A DNA stretch of 64,000 bases. It comes from Diadema setosum (Eukaryota > Echinodermata > Echinoidea > Diadematoida > Diadematidae). Of the stretch, positions 49,850 through 62,301 are shown piece after piece. How positions within the stretch are numbered: the stretch's first letter is position 1; each line of letters opens with the position of its first letter. The notes below the pieces were generated by a model. It did not search any database. It saw nothing but the letters and a program-made list of their open reading frames with translations, and had not been told where the DNA came from. Both the position numbers and the translations under genes were made by a program. The stretch spans positions 10,909,100 to 10,973,099 of the forward strand of contig CM067059.1 of NCBI GenBank assembly GCA_033980235.1, in the 5' to 3' direction.

Positions 49850-49990
49850 CTCACGGAGCTTTGTCTGTAATTGCATTCAGCGCATCCGCCGAGGCATGGG
49901 CGAGCCGGCACGATTCCCGTCGCAGCAGGGGTCTCACCGCGCGGTGCTAGCGCATGGAAATGTATGACCCGATTCCAGATATCAAAACTG
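49850..49990. promoter_or_regulatory. Short CpG-rich island
   Basis: About 140 bases with many CG pairs (around GCATCCGCCGAGGCATGGGC and CACCGCGCGGTGCTAGCGCA) between GA-rich and AT-rich flanks. CACCGCGCGGTG is a perfect 12-base palindrome. No splice-bounded frame was found. Candidate regulatory element. Confidence 0.3.
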
Positions 49991-51339
49991 ACAGACCAGA
50001 ATGGGAATAAAGAATAAAGGAAAATAATCAAATTTACATTTTTTCCCTCCTTTTTTTTTTCTTCTTCTTCCTCTCCATCCTCCACCTCTTACTTCTCAAG
50101 CGTTGGCTGGCTCCACATCTTGATTTCCTCCTCTGATGTGATGTCTGTAATGTGCTTTGCTTGGAATATTTGTGTGTTTCCATTGTGTGTGTGTATTTTT
50201 AATTTCTCCCTTTTTTCGTGCATGCACGCGTGTGTCGTATTTGATGTTGGCAGAAGTTGTATGGCATGCCCTGTTTGGTGAAAACAACTGCAGTCACGAG
50301 ATATTAACTTCGCGACGACATGATTCGGATCATTGTCCGATTTTGTGCAGGCAGTGACCCCGCTATGTTTGAGTATAGTTTGGCCATCAGAGGAGATAAT
50401 GTGCAAAATTAATTTGTTTTGCTTGTCCCTACGTTCCCCAAACTCCCTCCCCCATGGTTTTGAATTTTGTCTGCATTTGGGTCCAAGAATGTGAATCTGC
50501 CGAGGTAAACTTGTTCAAGAACCTGAAACTCGGACATACAAGCCCCCGTCTCTGCTCTCGTACTCTGCCCAAAACGTGCCCTAACTGTAGGGAGGGGGTG
50601 GTGAGGCGGAATGATTTAGCGCCAGATTGGCGGTAGCAGAATTTTTTTTTTCCGAGATGTGTCGTGCCGCGCAAATCAATACATTTTGGAAAAACCTACT
50701 TTCACTGCCGCAACTTCAGGATGTTATCTCCTCGCGTGCATAGCAAGAGGAAAGAGAAACTTCTTGTGTGCCCGAGAAAAAAAAGAAGAAATGCATGAAG
50801 AATAAAAAAGAAAGAGAGAGACAAGAGGAATATGTAGGAGCAACAAGGCTAGAAAGAGGCTTGCTGGGCTGAAAACAGCAGGTTGCATTTAATGCTCCCA
50901 ACTTGTTCGTTTCTTTTCCTGATATGGATTACACAAGCTGAGTCACCTCCGTATGCATGTATAATAAATGAAGAGGCTCTAAGAACAATCAGTTGTGTGT
51001 CTGTTATTTTCGCCTCCATGTTTTTCCTATTCTAGGGTCTGTTCGGCGAATGAAAACAATTGGCTTATTCAGGACTGCACCATGACATGGAAGAATGTAC
51101 ATGTGTCAATTGCATGGAATGGTTTTTACTCCCAAAATTATTTATGGTTATAGAGATGTCTTTCTGCTGTGCAGGGCTTATATTCATATACATGATTGCA
51201 AGTGCTTATTAGGGCTGTGCTATAAAAGGGTAAAGACTGTGTTTGTAATATGTCATTTCGCTTCCTGTCTGTGGCGGAGGATGCACAACACACGAAATCC
51301 ATCACATAGACTGCTGTAACGCTTACGGGAATGGCATGT
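49991..51339. other. Mixed DNA without recognised gene
   Basis: CG pairs at 50290-50640 are moderately frequent. Pyrimidine-rich and purine-rich tracts lie at about 50040-50090 and 50775-50830. No exon supported. Confidence 0.5.
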
Positions 51340-51600
51340 GATGATAACGTCAATTCAAGTCATGCACACAGCGCAGCGTCTGTCAGTGGAATTACATCAA
51401 TATGAATAAATCAACTTTTGAAAGTTCCACGACGGGATAGTGCCAGTGCACGTATGTGTGCGGCATGTCTGGGGAAGAGTGGCAGAAGCGTCTACCGCTC
51501 TCACGTGAGTGCCATCGATTTGCATCCCATGCCTGCAGTGCGTGCCGTGGAAGTGCAGTTTTCCGCCGTGACGTTTTTCTTTTCCTCTCTTCTTAATTTC
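51340..51600 (+). promoter_or_regulatory. CpG-richer island with a good donor-like site
   Basis: The plus-strand frame from 51418 reads KVPRRDSASARMCAACLGKS up to CTCAC|GTGAGT, a strong donor match. No convincing pyrimidine tract and acceptor precede it, so I list it as a candidate element, with a small exon as the alternative. Confidence 0.25.
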
Positions 51601-52816
51601 TCTCAGCTATGATACACTCATGCCGAGTTTATGGTTTGTCTACGACCCCACAATTTGTTGGGCAAAACCCGAGCCGGTGTATTCCTGGACTCATTTCTCT
51701 CCCGGCACCAGGAGTGTAATTCTTTCGGTGCCAGAATGGTGCATGTGGGGTGGAACAATGTTCCATATACTTGTACATTCAATCAGGAATGTCACGATAG
51801 GAATGATGATTTGCCTGACGTGACTTGACTTTTTTTTTTCACATCACAGCTTTTTCTTCTTTAGTTTGAATTGGCATAAGCATACAAAAAAAACCTCCTT
51901 CTGTGTACCAAACTGGAGATTGTATACATTGCTTAGGAGAAAGAGAAGATTTTGCCAAGTACATTACTCAAGTGATTTTTTTTTTTAAACATTACCAGCT
52001 GCAGCATTAGTCTAACAATGTGCCTAAGATACTGCAAGAGTCAAACTTGTGCAGTATTTCTGCTCTAGCTGTCTCCATGTAATCAAAACTCGGTGATGTG
52101 TCAAAATAATAGAATAGTTAGATTTGGGGCACATTTGGACCATTCCCATATATGGACTGTGTGCATTCACAGACCATGTGAGCTTTCAAGAGGGGCTTTA
52201 TTTTGTTTTAAAAAAAAAGCTACCCAATTTACACCAAGAAAACCAGAAAGTTAAAAATAGAATGACAATACAACTTGAAAACTGTGTCCACATTGATAAG
52301 AAATTAAAACTCTCAGCCAAACTTCTAAAAGTTGGAAAAATTGTAATATATTGCAAGTGTAAATATCTATTATATATAGATTTTTTTAAATTTCTTTTTA
52401 TGGCATTATCATTTTATGCACATTTACAACTCAATGGCTTCAAATAGGTATTGTTGATGGGCTGATATACTAGTATACACTTGGGTTGTGCTTCCATTAA
52501 TGAGTCACACAATTCAGTGTTGAACATAGAGATGTCAAGACCCAACATGGGCATTCAATGATCACTCCCTTTTTAAATATCCAGACTCGTAGTATCTCTT
52601 GTCCAATAGTAAATTGGTGATATCAAAAGAAAAAGCTTGGTGCTGGTGTGTATGTTCCATGCATAAGCAGGTATACCACGGCTGCGACCATTCTACAATG
52701 GTAGGTTGTACACGCACCTGTACGTCCAACTCCCTCATCACTAATTGTTTAATGAACAAACTGAAGCAGTATTTTGATAAAATGATGATGAGCATGCCCA
52801 GTGCGTATTCACGGTG

Positions 52817-52837
52817 AAGTCATTACGGTAATGACTT
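52817..52837. promoter_or_regulatory. 21-base palindrome with ATTA/TAAT half-sites
   Basis: AAGTCATTAC, one base, GTAATGACTT: a perfect 10-base inverted repeat around a central G. The opposed ATTAC/GTAAT halves resemble a homeodomain dimer site. Function not shown. Confidence 0.45.
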
Positions 52838-53081
52838 TATTTATGTTCATTAGGTTGAAATGAACATGCTGTTATAGAAATGACAGGCTTTCGAATGGAA
52901 ATTTGCTTTAGGTAATTATGGACATTAAAGATATTTTCAGGGGTCAAACTGCCCTTCCAAAATAAAAGACGATAGTGATAGTTTGCATTGTGAAATACAG
53001 TTCAAGCATCCTCCACACCCTGTTGGCATGCAACATAAAAGAGTATACCGTACTTAAGTTCAGATGGTGATCTGTAAACTT

Positions 53082-53475
53082 CAAGTTAAGCTAACTTGGA
53101 GGATAAGCTCTTGCCCCCTTGACTACGATGCACATCCACATGATGAAGCTTATCCTCGAAGGTAGCATATCATCGATAATAGGCTCCCTGCCCCCATGTT
53201 ACAAGCGAGTTTCACTCGATGATAAAACCACAGAACCGGAAGTTTGTGATGACCCCAGTATGAAAGGCACTGTATGTATATTTGGGAGGTTCACCTGGAA
53301 GCTAAAGAGAAGGGGGGGGGGGGGGTTCATTGAGAGGTTACGCTTACCTTTTAGTTGTGTCCACATGATGCTTAACTATGAGTGGGTCTTCCAGTAGCTC
53401 GTGGATAGAGCGTTAACCCTGAGAAATCTTGTGGTGCTTATTATGGAGTCAATTCAAGTTAGCTCAACTTCGAGT
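53082..53475. repeat. Inverted-repeat cluster, possible foldback element with tRNA-like motif
   Basis: CAAGTTAAGCTAACTTG (53082-53098, itself palindromic) recurs inverted as CAAGTTAGCTCAACTT at about 53454. GAGGATAAGCT (53099-53109) pairs with AGCTTATCCTC (53147-53157). Within it, TAGCTCGTGGATAGAGCG (about 53394) resembles a tRNA A-box region. The outer limits are unclear. Confidence 0.45.
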
Positions 53476-55136
53476 GCGTATACACGGTACTTAACTACAA
53501 CGACAAAATTAAGGATGACTGTCTGAACTTGTGTCTTTTCAAAGTCTGGAAGGAAGAATTCTCCAGTCATCACAACAATTATGATTATTTTGTTGTCGTT
53601 TTGTGGGATTCTTATGTCATCTGTAAGTTTATGGTAGTAGACAATGTATCCGTCCCTCCATCTAGACCCAGAGTTACTGGTAACTCATTTCTCTTATGTC
53701 AACCTTCTCCATTGCACGTTACTGAATATGGCAATTACTTACAGGTTTAAAGGATACCATCGTGCGAGGACTTTATGTTTGTTGTAGGACAGATAAACCA
53801 CTCATAGATGTATATCATGACTATCGTTCATTTAAAAATTCGTCTTGACCCCACAGAAGGACAACAGTGCTATCTTTTGTTGGGTTGGCGCTCTGTAAGG
53901 ATACATTAAACGCAATGTAACTGATGTATATGTAGGTTGATATATCACTGACCCCTGCATGCACCCAATCGCAACCACCATGGATGCCTGTGTAATGATA
54001 TATTTGGTTTATGTGCGTATATTTTTATGCGTGATGCTTCTGTGTTATTGATACAGTGAGTTAAGCAATAAGCATTCAACTTACCCATTATTATTAAAAT
54101 GCACTTATAAACAAATGGAAGTTTTGCTTGAAATTCATATGATATATAAATTTTGCAAATGACATTGATTATTTCTTGGTTTTGTCTTCCCAGAAATCAT
54201 AGCCATTCTATAGATATTTCATTGGCATGTGTTTAAAAGCCGGAACAGACAAACAAAAGACTTCTATAGCCCTGGTGGTTCCCCTTATTAGATTCAAACT
54301 TACATTATTATGATGTATTCATATCTCATGAGTGGGGAAAAAAGAATGCAGGAAATTATATATACATATCTCATCCCCAAGTAACTGCAAATGTAAGAGT
54401 AATGGTATGTTTTTCTGGGGATTTTATATTCCTCAGTATTGGCACTTAAGTGCAATTTGACTCAATTCAGCCTCTTGTTAATCAAATTATTCTTGGCCAA
54501 TGCGAGTGACATATTGACCAGCCTTGAAGCCATGTACCACCCGCCATATCAAATGAAACATCTGAAACATTGTCTTTCTGAGCACATTTCAGAATGAAAC
54601 ATATTTCTAAGTCACATGTGAATACATGATCTTTGAGTCCAAAAGAGCAACATCTTGAAAAAAAAACACTCTCAGCTCTGTACCACAGAGATGGCCTTAC
54701 CCATATACTCTCTTGAAATCAGGGGAAAAAGTTTCAAAATCATTTCAGTGATGTTGAATTATCTTTTTTTTTCACCCATGTCAAGTATTCATGCACATGC
54801 TTTACACACACAAACTCATACTTGAAGTCTCTCCTTGTACTGTAAAGCTTCGATCTTTATTCTTTTTTTATTCTTTGTTCTAATGTAATGCTGTTCTGTC
54901 TTTGTTCATGCAGTTTTGGGTTTTCTATTATCTTTTTTATCCTTGATATCTTTATTTCCAGGTGCACTTTTTGATACCAGTTTCATGGAAAGCAAGACTA
55001 AATTTTTTTTGGGTGAAATGATGAAGAATTCTGCTGAGTAATTGTATAAACACAGATCCATGTTTGTTTTTTCCATAAGCAAAGAAAATGAGAAGCCCAA
55101 AGGAATGGTTCTGTTGTAGATAAAAGTTTGGTCATA

Positions 55137-55676
55137 GACCCCGTTTACAGTGCGGGGCTGGGCCGCGGCCGAGCCCGCCTTCATTTCAGTGTAATCGCGC
55201 AAAAGGCCAAATGCGGGGCCATAATTGGCCGCGCATTTGGCCACACTCTGGAGGTGGTCTCACCCTTTTCTCAGTGTAAATGCAAACTGGGCCAAATGTG
55301 TGGCCAATTTTAATCTGGCTTCCAGATCCTCTGCCTGTACTATTTCGCTATTCAGGATATTAACCCCCTAAACGTCGAAGACTAATATAGTTTAAGGTGG
55401 TTTTGTCCTGCAAAGGATTTTTCCTTCGGCAAAGGCCTTTGCCCTAACAGCGAGTTCGTCGCCATGGAATCCAGTTGGCAAAGGGTCTGAAAACCAGACT
55501 ATACCAAATTGCGTTTGTTTACAAGCAGAGCGCCACTACGACAAAATATTGAAAGGTTTGAATTAAAAGCGCGGCCGAGCCTGGCGGTGTAAACGGACAA
55601 TATTGCAGGGCTTGGCCCCGCAATTCAGGCTGGGCTCGGCCGCGGCTCGGACCAGCCCCGCACTGTCAACAGGGTC
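55137..55676. mobile_element. GC-rich foldback MITE
   Basis: 540 bases. The left end GACCCCGTTTACAGTGCGGG mirrors GACCCTGTTGACAGTGCGGG on the complement of the right. The arms continue through GGGCTGG and GCCGCGGCCGAGCCC with a small indel. No coding capacity. The local GC content is far above the flanks. Confidence 0.88.
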
Positions 55677-56394
55677 CTAATTCTCAGTTTCCACTTCCTC
55701 AAGAATAGGTGTATTAAAAAAAATTGTACTGCTTTTCCAAGAAAGTATGCTAGCTATGTTCACACGGCTACTGTACCATCAGTGACAGGGACCACGAATG
55801 GTTTGTAGGTGGAATTTCTCAGGTAGACTACAGGCTCACTCACGTGGAAGTCTGATCATTGAGCTATCCACGACACAAGAAATCCTGTGGTTTGGAGTGA
55901 TGATGATGATAATAACTAAAAGTTAGCTAATAACATGAGCATTTGAACAGTCCCTTAAAACTTGAACTTTCACTCCCTGGGGTTCCAGTATTATCTAAAG
56001 TTATATTATAGCCAACTTCACGTTGACTAAACTGCAAGTCAGCCGCAAGTCGGCTCAATGTTAACGAAATTACAGCCCATGGGAGCCATGTTCCGAAAAT
56101 GTGAAATTGCTAATAAATGACTACATTCTCGTTGAATTATGCATGTGTGTTATCAAGTATATTACAGTATGTGCCAGGAATTGCTTAACTAAAGGATAAT
56201 TTCAGGGGAAAACAATTTGACAGGAACCAGGCTCATCAACTTCTGAAAGTGAGAAACCGAAGCCGTTTTTCAATGGACATGACACTTTGTTAGTCATGCA
56301 ATAATAATGGGTTGTGACTGACCCCCCCCCCAAAAAAAAAAAAAACCCAGTAAAATGCTAAGCTTCCAAGAGCCAATCAATTGATGAGGTGGTT

Positions 56395-56620
56395 ACCGTG
56401 GGATCAGATCAACCGATGGGAGCTGGCGAGATTCGCGCACGACTTAACGTAGAAAAAGTACATTCCCCACAGCGGCTGGCTGGCTGGCTGTCGAGTATCA
56501 TTAATTGATACGCTGCAGCTACAGGTACCAGGCGGAGAGACCCGAGGCACTATTGAGCAAGCAGCTAAGCCCTCTATTTCCACGGCTCAACCGATCAATC
56601 ACGGGGGACAATCTCTGACG
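56395..56620. promoter_or_regulatory. Candidate regulatory island
   Basis: GC- and CG-richer block with GTATCATTAATTGATAC (inverted GTATCA around TTAAT; HNF1/Onecut-like) and three tandem GGCTG units around 56473-56490. No frame with splice sites. The role is inferred from composition and motifs only. Confidence 0.3.
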
Positions 56621-57418
56621 TTGCCAAAACATCATGTTTCCCACTCTTGCATGAATGCAGATTTCGTGCTTTCCTCAAATTTTTTTTCCCATCTCTTTTT
56701 TATTTTTTACTTTCTTTCTCGCACCATATTTCCAGCTTTTCTATCTCGAGATACCAGTTTTACCATGTGCGTTGATTTCTCGTTGTGTGGCAACAGTCTG
56801 CCAAATACAATCAGCCCCTCAAGATAGTGTCTGTGAGTTAAAGAGTAAAAAAAATAAAATGAAGACCCCACCAAATCTCTTTAACAGACATGACAATGAG
56901 TGGGTTCTTCCAGTTCAAAATCATGGTGGAATTCAGCGTTATCTTGCCTGGAGGCAGCTGCCGTTATCATACCATGTGGGTATGGGTTGATCTTTGACTG
57001 TGAGGATTTGCAGATGAAAGAAATCAACTGTTGAGATGGGTTTTTTTTATTGCCAGAACAAGAAATGTTTTTCTTTTGAATTTCAAGGTATTCAGCCATT
57101 TCAGTTATTGCCCAAAGTGAAGGCAATCTGTAAACCAACAAGCTCTTCACTTTATTGATGAGTCTATACCCTAGGTAGGATGACTTGTACAATGACTTTA
57201 ATGTGCAGCATGCATACAAAGAGAGATAGCCAGAGATAAGATTTGTATAGATGGATGAATGATGGATGGATGAATCAAGAGATAAAGCAAATATGAATGG
57301 ATGAATTGGTGGATGGAGACAGACTTGGAGAGGGGGCTTTTTTTTTTTAAATCAAAGGGAACGCCCATCCTAATATTGTGTTGCTTTGTATGAAAACAGA
57401 AAAAAATCATAGTTCTAA

Positions 57419-57964
57419 AGGGCTTTTTACACTTGTAAATTTTTGCTTAGCCCCGGACTATCGGTGGGGCTAAGGGGGGGCCTTAGCCCCACCGTTGGTA
57501 CGGGACTATCCTTAGCCCACTTTCTGTTTACACTCGTTTTTGCCAAAGTGGGCTAGCCCCACCGATAGTACGGTACTATCTGGCCCTGCAAAATAGCAGG
57601 GGTTAGCACCGCAATTGCGGTGCCAAGCAAGTGAGTGTAAACAGAACAAAAAAATAATCCTGGGCTAAGCAACGGAGACGAAGTCCGACCCTCACTGACC
57701 AATCAGAAACGAGGTAATCAAGTGCTGCCGGTGCGTGCGTGTACGTGTACAGTACACAGCGTAATTATGAATATTCATGTGGTTTGGAAAGTCCGGGGCT
57801 AAGAAATACGAGTGTAAAAAGGTCAGTTTTCTCCTTAGCCCCGGACAAGAGATAGTACGGGACTAATTGGCGAGTGTAAAAAGCTGAAAAAATTGGTACG
57901 GGACTAACGATAGTCCTGGGTCAGAGAAAGTCCGGGGTTAAGAAACACAAGTGTAAAAAGCCCT
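57419..57964. mobile_element. Harbinger-like foldback MITE flanked by TAA
   Basis: 546 bases. 18-base perfect terminal inverted repeats AGGGCTTTTTACACTTGT, flanked by TAA at 57416-57418 and 57965-57967. Both arms carry repeated CTTAGCCCCGGACTA motifs and their complements. A 3-base TWA duplication is characteristic of PIF/Harbinger (family knowledge). No transposase. Confidence 0.88.
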
Positions 57965-59154
57965 TAAGTAGATCAGGGATTTTTTTTTTTTTGGGGGGGG
58001 GGGGGGGGCAGACACACAACCAAAGTTATGAACTGATAAAGTTTAGAGTATTAAACAAATTAGCAACTCTGTTTTATGTAGGTGTTGATCAGTTCCCAAT
58101 TTGTTTTGTATGCAAAATTTCACTAATTTTCACTTTGTTAAATATTTTGGCACAGACAGAACTTAACCACTGAGGGAGATATGCAAAAACATATTACTTT
58201 TATTATTTGTGAAGAAAGATCTGAAGAAAATTTTTCCCTTGAAAAAAAAATATGAAAATTTGTGACTTTGTGTATGCAAACACAATAGAGAGCTATTCAA
58301 CTGTATGTCTTACAGAGGTGCCAATTTGTCGTGCTCTCTTATCTCTAACAGTTTATAACTTTTTTTTTTTTTAGGGGGGGGGGGTGTATTTTTCCCCAAA
58401 TTTTCGCTGATCTACTTTTCTGATATTTCTGTATTCACACAAAGAACCTAATATATAAAAATGGAATTCCCCTTTAAATACATATATCCCTTCAAATATT
58501 TCAAGCAGCATATTCCATCCCGAATATATGAACCAATGCCCTCTTTGGAAATTATTTTAGAGCCCAAAATAAATGTATAATCGTCGCACATAGGTACTGT
58601 CTCGGGAGGCATAGGTGAAAGAGTTTTGTGAAACTTGGTTTTCATTTGATTTTGTAATGTCTAGGAAAACAATCCTGCATGGTATCTATATATGGTGTAT
58701 GCTTGCTTGCTGTAAGTGTGCATAATGTGATTGCGCCATCAGACATTATGGTAATGGCCTTATGCAGGCAATATAATATTTTGTCTGAAGAATAAACAAT
58801 AGACAATATATTTTTAAAGTTTCTTTTGAATGTTACATCATATATGTTGTTTCCATGACTTATTCAGGTATTTCCTTGTATCCATGGCTGCATTTCATTG
58901 TGCATTTATTGACTTTTCTTCCTTCAGGATGACAAATTGCACACAAAGTTTCTATTTTCTGTAAACATCTGGTGAAAATGTATCCTGTTTTATTGGTGTC
59001 TCATCTTTCAAAGCAGAAACAAATATATATACAGTGTACATGTATGTAGATTATCACATAAGCCTACAAGCAGAGAAAGAAACAAACTGAACAAGCAAAT
59101 GAATATACACCCACACACAAGCACACAATACATTTATATAAGTGTGTAGATGCA

Positions 59155-59157
<3 letters not shown>

Positions 59158-59193
<36 letters not shown>

Positions 59194-59218
59194 ACATACA
59201 CACACATACACACACATG
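59158..59218. repeat. (CA)n microsatellite
   Basis: CA array with AA and TA interruptions. Confidence 0.95.
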
Positions 59219-59271
59219 CATATATATATTCATATCATACATCTACATGATACATATATAGCTCCAGTAAG

Positions 59272-59349
59272 AGGAAAGTGATTAGGAATCCAAGGTCTAA
59301 ATCGAGCAATGGCCCTGTTAAAAAGTCTCGCATTGGCATTCCGTTTTGC
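59272..59349 (+). CDS. Weak candidate small exon in a CpG-rich island
   Basis: A 26-codon frame rich in Lys/Arg (RKVIRNPRSKSSNGPVKKSR, then IGIPFC) lies between an AG (59270-59271) and donor-like GTGAGC at 59350. Both phases are 0, so it would join in frame to the 18-codon exon at 14430. The acceptor lacks a strong pyrimidine tract, and the frame stays open past the donor to 59538. No domain recognised. It may instead be part of a non-coding conserved island. Confidence 0.2.
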
Positions 59350-59545
59350 GTGAGCTGGCTGTCGACCTCTGCAAGAGAAGTGCATCGTGATGCGTGGCAC
59401 GCTGATGGCACAATTTCGAGGACGAAGCCACTCGCTCGATCCCGGGCAGCGCCGGCGGATCAATTACGGGCAAAAGGCTATGGACACCGTTCAGGGTTTT
59501 CTCACTGGCACAATTTGTTGAGACCGCAGAAATGGTGACGTTTAA
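59350..59545. promoter_or_regulatory. CpG-rich island, candidate regulatory element
   Basis: Roughly 200 bases with many CG pairs (for example GATCCCGGGCAGCGCCGGCG) in AT-rich DNA. Both strands are open over much of it, as expected of GC-rich sequence. No transposon ends seen. Confidence 0.35.
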
Positions 59546-61413
59546 TATTTCAACGATTTATGACATTCCCTGGCCAGCTTAGCCATTGTCATATTATTGC
59601 CGTCTTTCATTTGATTGCCAAATTTGTTAGCGAAATATATAAATATATTTTTATATGATTCACTTTCTGCCAGATCTGTTTTCTGTTTTCAGTGTGGGGA
59701 TTAGTTCCAGTGGCCCAAAATGAGATTTTTGTGTTTGTGGTGATGGTTGGACTGCCCTTAATTGATTGTTGTTTTGTCATCAGAGCTTATATCTATACAT
59801 GTTTGACACAACTGGAACGTGTAGTAATTTTGCTGGAAATGCCTTTGCATACATGTATAATGTTATGCACCGAGAAACATGGCAGGAAGGTGATGCATAT
59901 ATTTATGATTTCACTAATGTATTTGCCCTTGATTGAATCAGATGTAACTTAACTAATTCAAAAAGATCATTGTGCATTATGTGTATCGAATCCATTTTAA
60001 ACTTTGGCATGTTTACATATGAAGACCAATATTTAAAAACAAATGATACAAACTTAGAATAATACTTGCTTATAATGAAATTATGGAGGTACAAAATGTC
60101 TTCTTTTTTTGATGTATCAGAAGGAAACATGATTTTCCAACCTAATACAACAAAGCTCTCAATTGATTGAATTGATTTTGATTTACTACCTCTGCTGACT
60201 TAATGTTACATCAATTTTATATGAGCAGACATTTGCTTTCACTCAATCCAAATTTGAATTTGGGTTTTGATTTTCGTACAACATTTCCCCATTTGGTTGA
60301 TTTGATCTCTGAATGAAAGCATTGTTGATTTTGTTTATAAGTATTGTGGCACCTTCTGGCAAGAAATGTAATACATATCACATATATGCAGCATTTTTTA
60401 TTGAAATTTTGTTCTGAGATATAAGGCACATAAAATTCTCTCACATGATTGATTTGCAATCCTGCATTAAATGCCATATCCCGCTGTGTCTAGTGTGTTG
60501 TGGATTCAATCTTTATGATGCTGTTTTTCATTGTATAAATTGATCAGTTATGTTGGGAGTGTATGCCATTCACTTTTATAGCATTGCTATTATAGCATTT
60601 CCTGTTTTGTATTTTTTTTAAAAATTCAATCATTCTATTTTGTTACAAGATGAAAATGTAAAAGAAAAAGAGAAGAAAACAACAACAATTTCCTGGCAGC
60701 ATTTTTGTGGCTGAGGTGCTGGAGCAGGGATGTCCTAAATTTATTGATTAGGAAGACGGACTAATTGAAGTTGATGAATGTGAACCCCAGAATATGTGTT
60801 GTAGGCATGCCTGGGTTTATATGGGTTGATGGATAGATACGACACGTGGTCGCCCGCTGCTGCAACATAATATATATTTAAGTATAAATATATATTCTGG
60901 TTAGGCTGTGCAGCCAGATTCTCCTATTCCTGCCTGACGGCTCGGAGATTGATATCTGTGCCACCTTTCTGTTTGCATGCTGCTGAGGTGACAATGATTG
61001 AAGGGGGTCGCAGGCATACACGTTTTTGATTGGAAGCCACCATAGCACACAAAAGACTGCAGAGGTTCAGCTCTCCCTGTTGTGTTTCTGACATGACACT
61101 GCTGCAGATTTGCTTCTTAGAAGCCCCATTTATCGATAATAACCCATCATTGTTGCAATTTCATGTTTTTGTTGCACTTTCTTGTTATCACAGATTTTAT
61201 TCTATTGTTTGTGGGGGTTTTGTGTGTGTCTGTGTGCATTCAGGGAGGATTTTATAAATTTTCTCGAATGTTGAATTCATTCGGAGATTGAAAACGACAT
61301 TGAATTGATAGTCGCTGGCTGGATTACCCTTTTCTAGAGCATGGTGGTAGCAGATTGCACAGTCACTTTGAGATATTTGGATCAGTATTGCTATTTAATT
61401 GCTTTCATGAGGG

Positions 61414-61448
<35 letters not shown>

Positions 61449-62301
61449 GGTGCACCTGCTCAGAAAGACATAGAAAGTAACATTCAGCATCATTGTTTTT
61501 GCTAGTGTTCTACAGGGTGGCTGATTTTTGTTGTGCCTATCTGGGTCGCATGTTAGGACATGGTCGGCACACTGAAATGATCAAAGGAGAACTTTTCATG
61601 AGGTTGTAAACTGCAGTGGGCCATCTATATATAGAGTTACGAGGATAAAAAAAAAGGCGCGTACAATGAAGAGCTAAAATGAAAACTTATCCTTTTTATG
61701 TTATTATGTTAATATTTGTTACATGGAAAATTTTCACTCATACATGGTGACTTTCCGAGTGAGATTTCATTGTGCTCTGATTCAAATCCCAGTTCTAGTG
61801 TAACTTTGAGTCAGGATCATTACAGCTGAATTCTTCGATTGCTCGTAGGTGTATATTATGCTACCCAATCAATGGCGTCCATTAAAGTCATGTTGGTTAA
61901 CTTCCTCAAATTTTCTTCCTTTTTTTTGGGGGGGGGGGGGGAGGGCAAGCAGTAGGGGAGTGATATTGATTACAGTGCTTTTAAATTGAGTGTGCTGTGC
62001 ATAGGAGAAAGTATTTTGGTACGTTTGATAATGATATCTATTTGCAGTGCTGTAGTGAAACAATGTAACATGATTTCTTGCCCCTTGCTTCTCTGAAAGC
62101 CTACCATCTGTCTGATAGAGGAAACTTATCATGGTCATTCAGAGATTAACACATTTTTGCTCCAGAATTCCATTGCCTTGACTAAAATAGTGAGTTCAAA
62201 TATATCACAATCATAGCCTGTGAGAAAAGGGGGCATTTACCTTGAAGAACATGGCTGACACACATTCATATCATGATAATGAAACCTTGAGGAGTATCAT
62301 A

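Larger units (their letters stand above)
51601..56394. other. AT-rich DNA with repeats
   Basis: No gene recognised. Includes a palindrome (52817-52837), an inverted-repeat cluster (53082-53475) with a G run (53312-53325), a GC-rich foldback element (55137-55676) and a C/A run junction (56322-56345). Confidence 0.6.
56621..59271. other. AT-rich DNA with repeats
   Basis: No gene recognised. Contains the foldback element at 57419-57964, T/G run junctions at 57980-58008 and 58360-58384, and a CA microsatellite at 59158-59218. Confidence 0.6.

Noticed and set aside
55790..55870. tRNA-like GATAGCTCAATG motif on the minus strand
   Set aside because: No matching B box at the right spacing; too degenerate to call.
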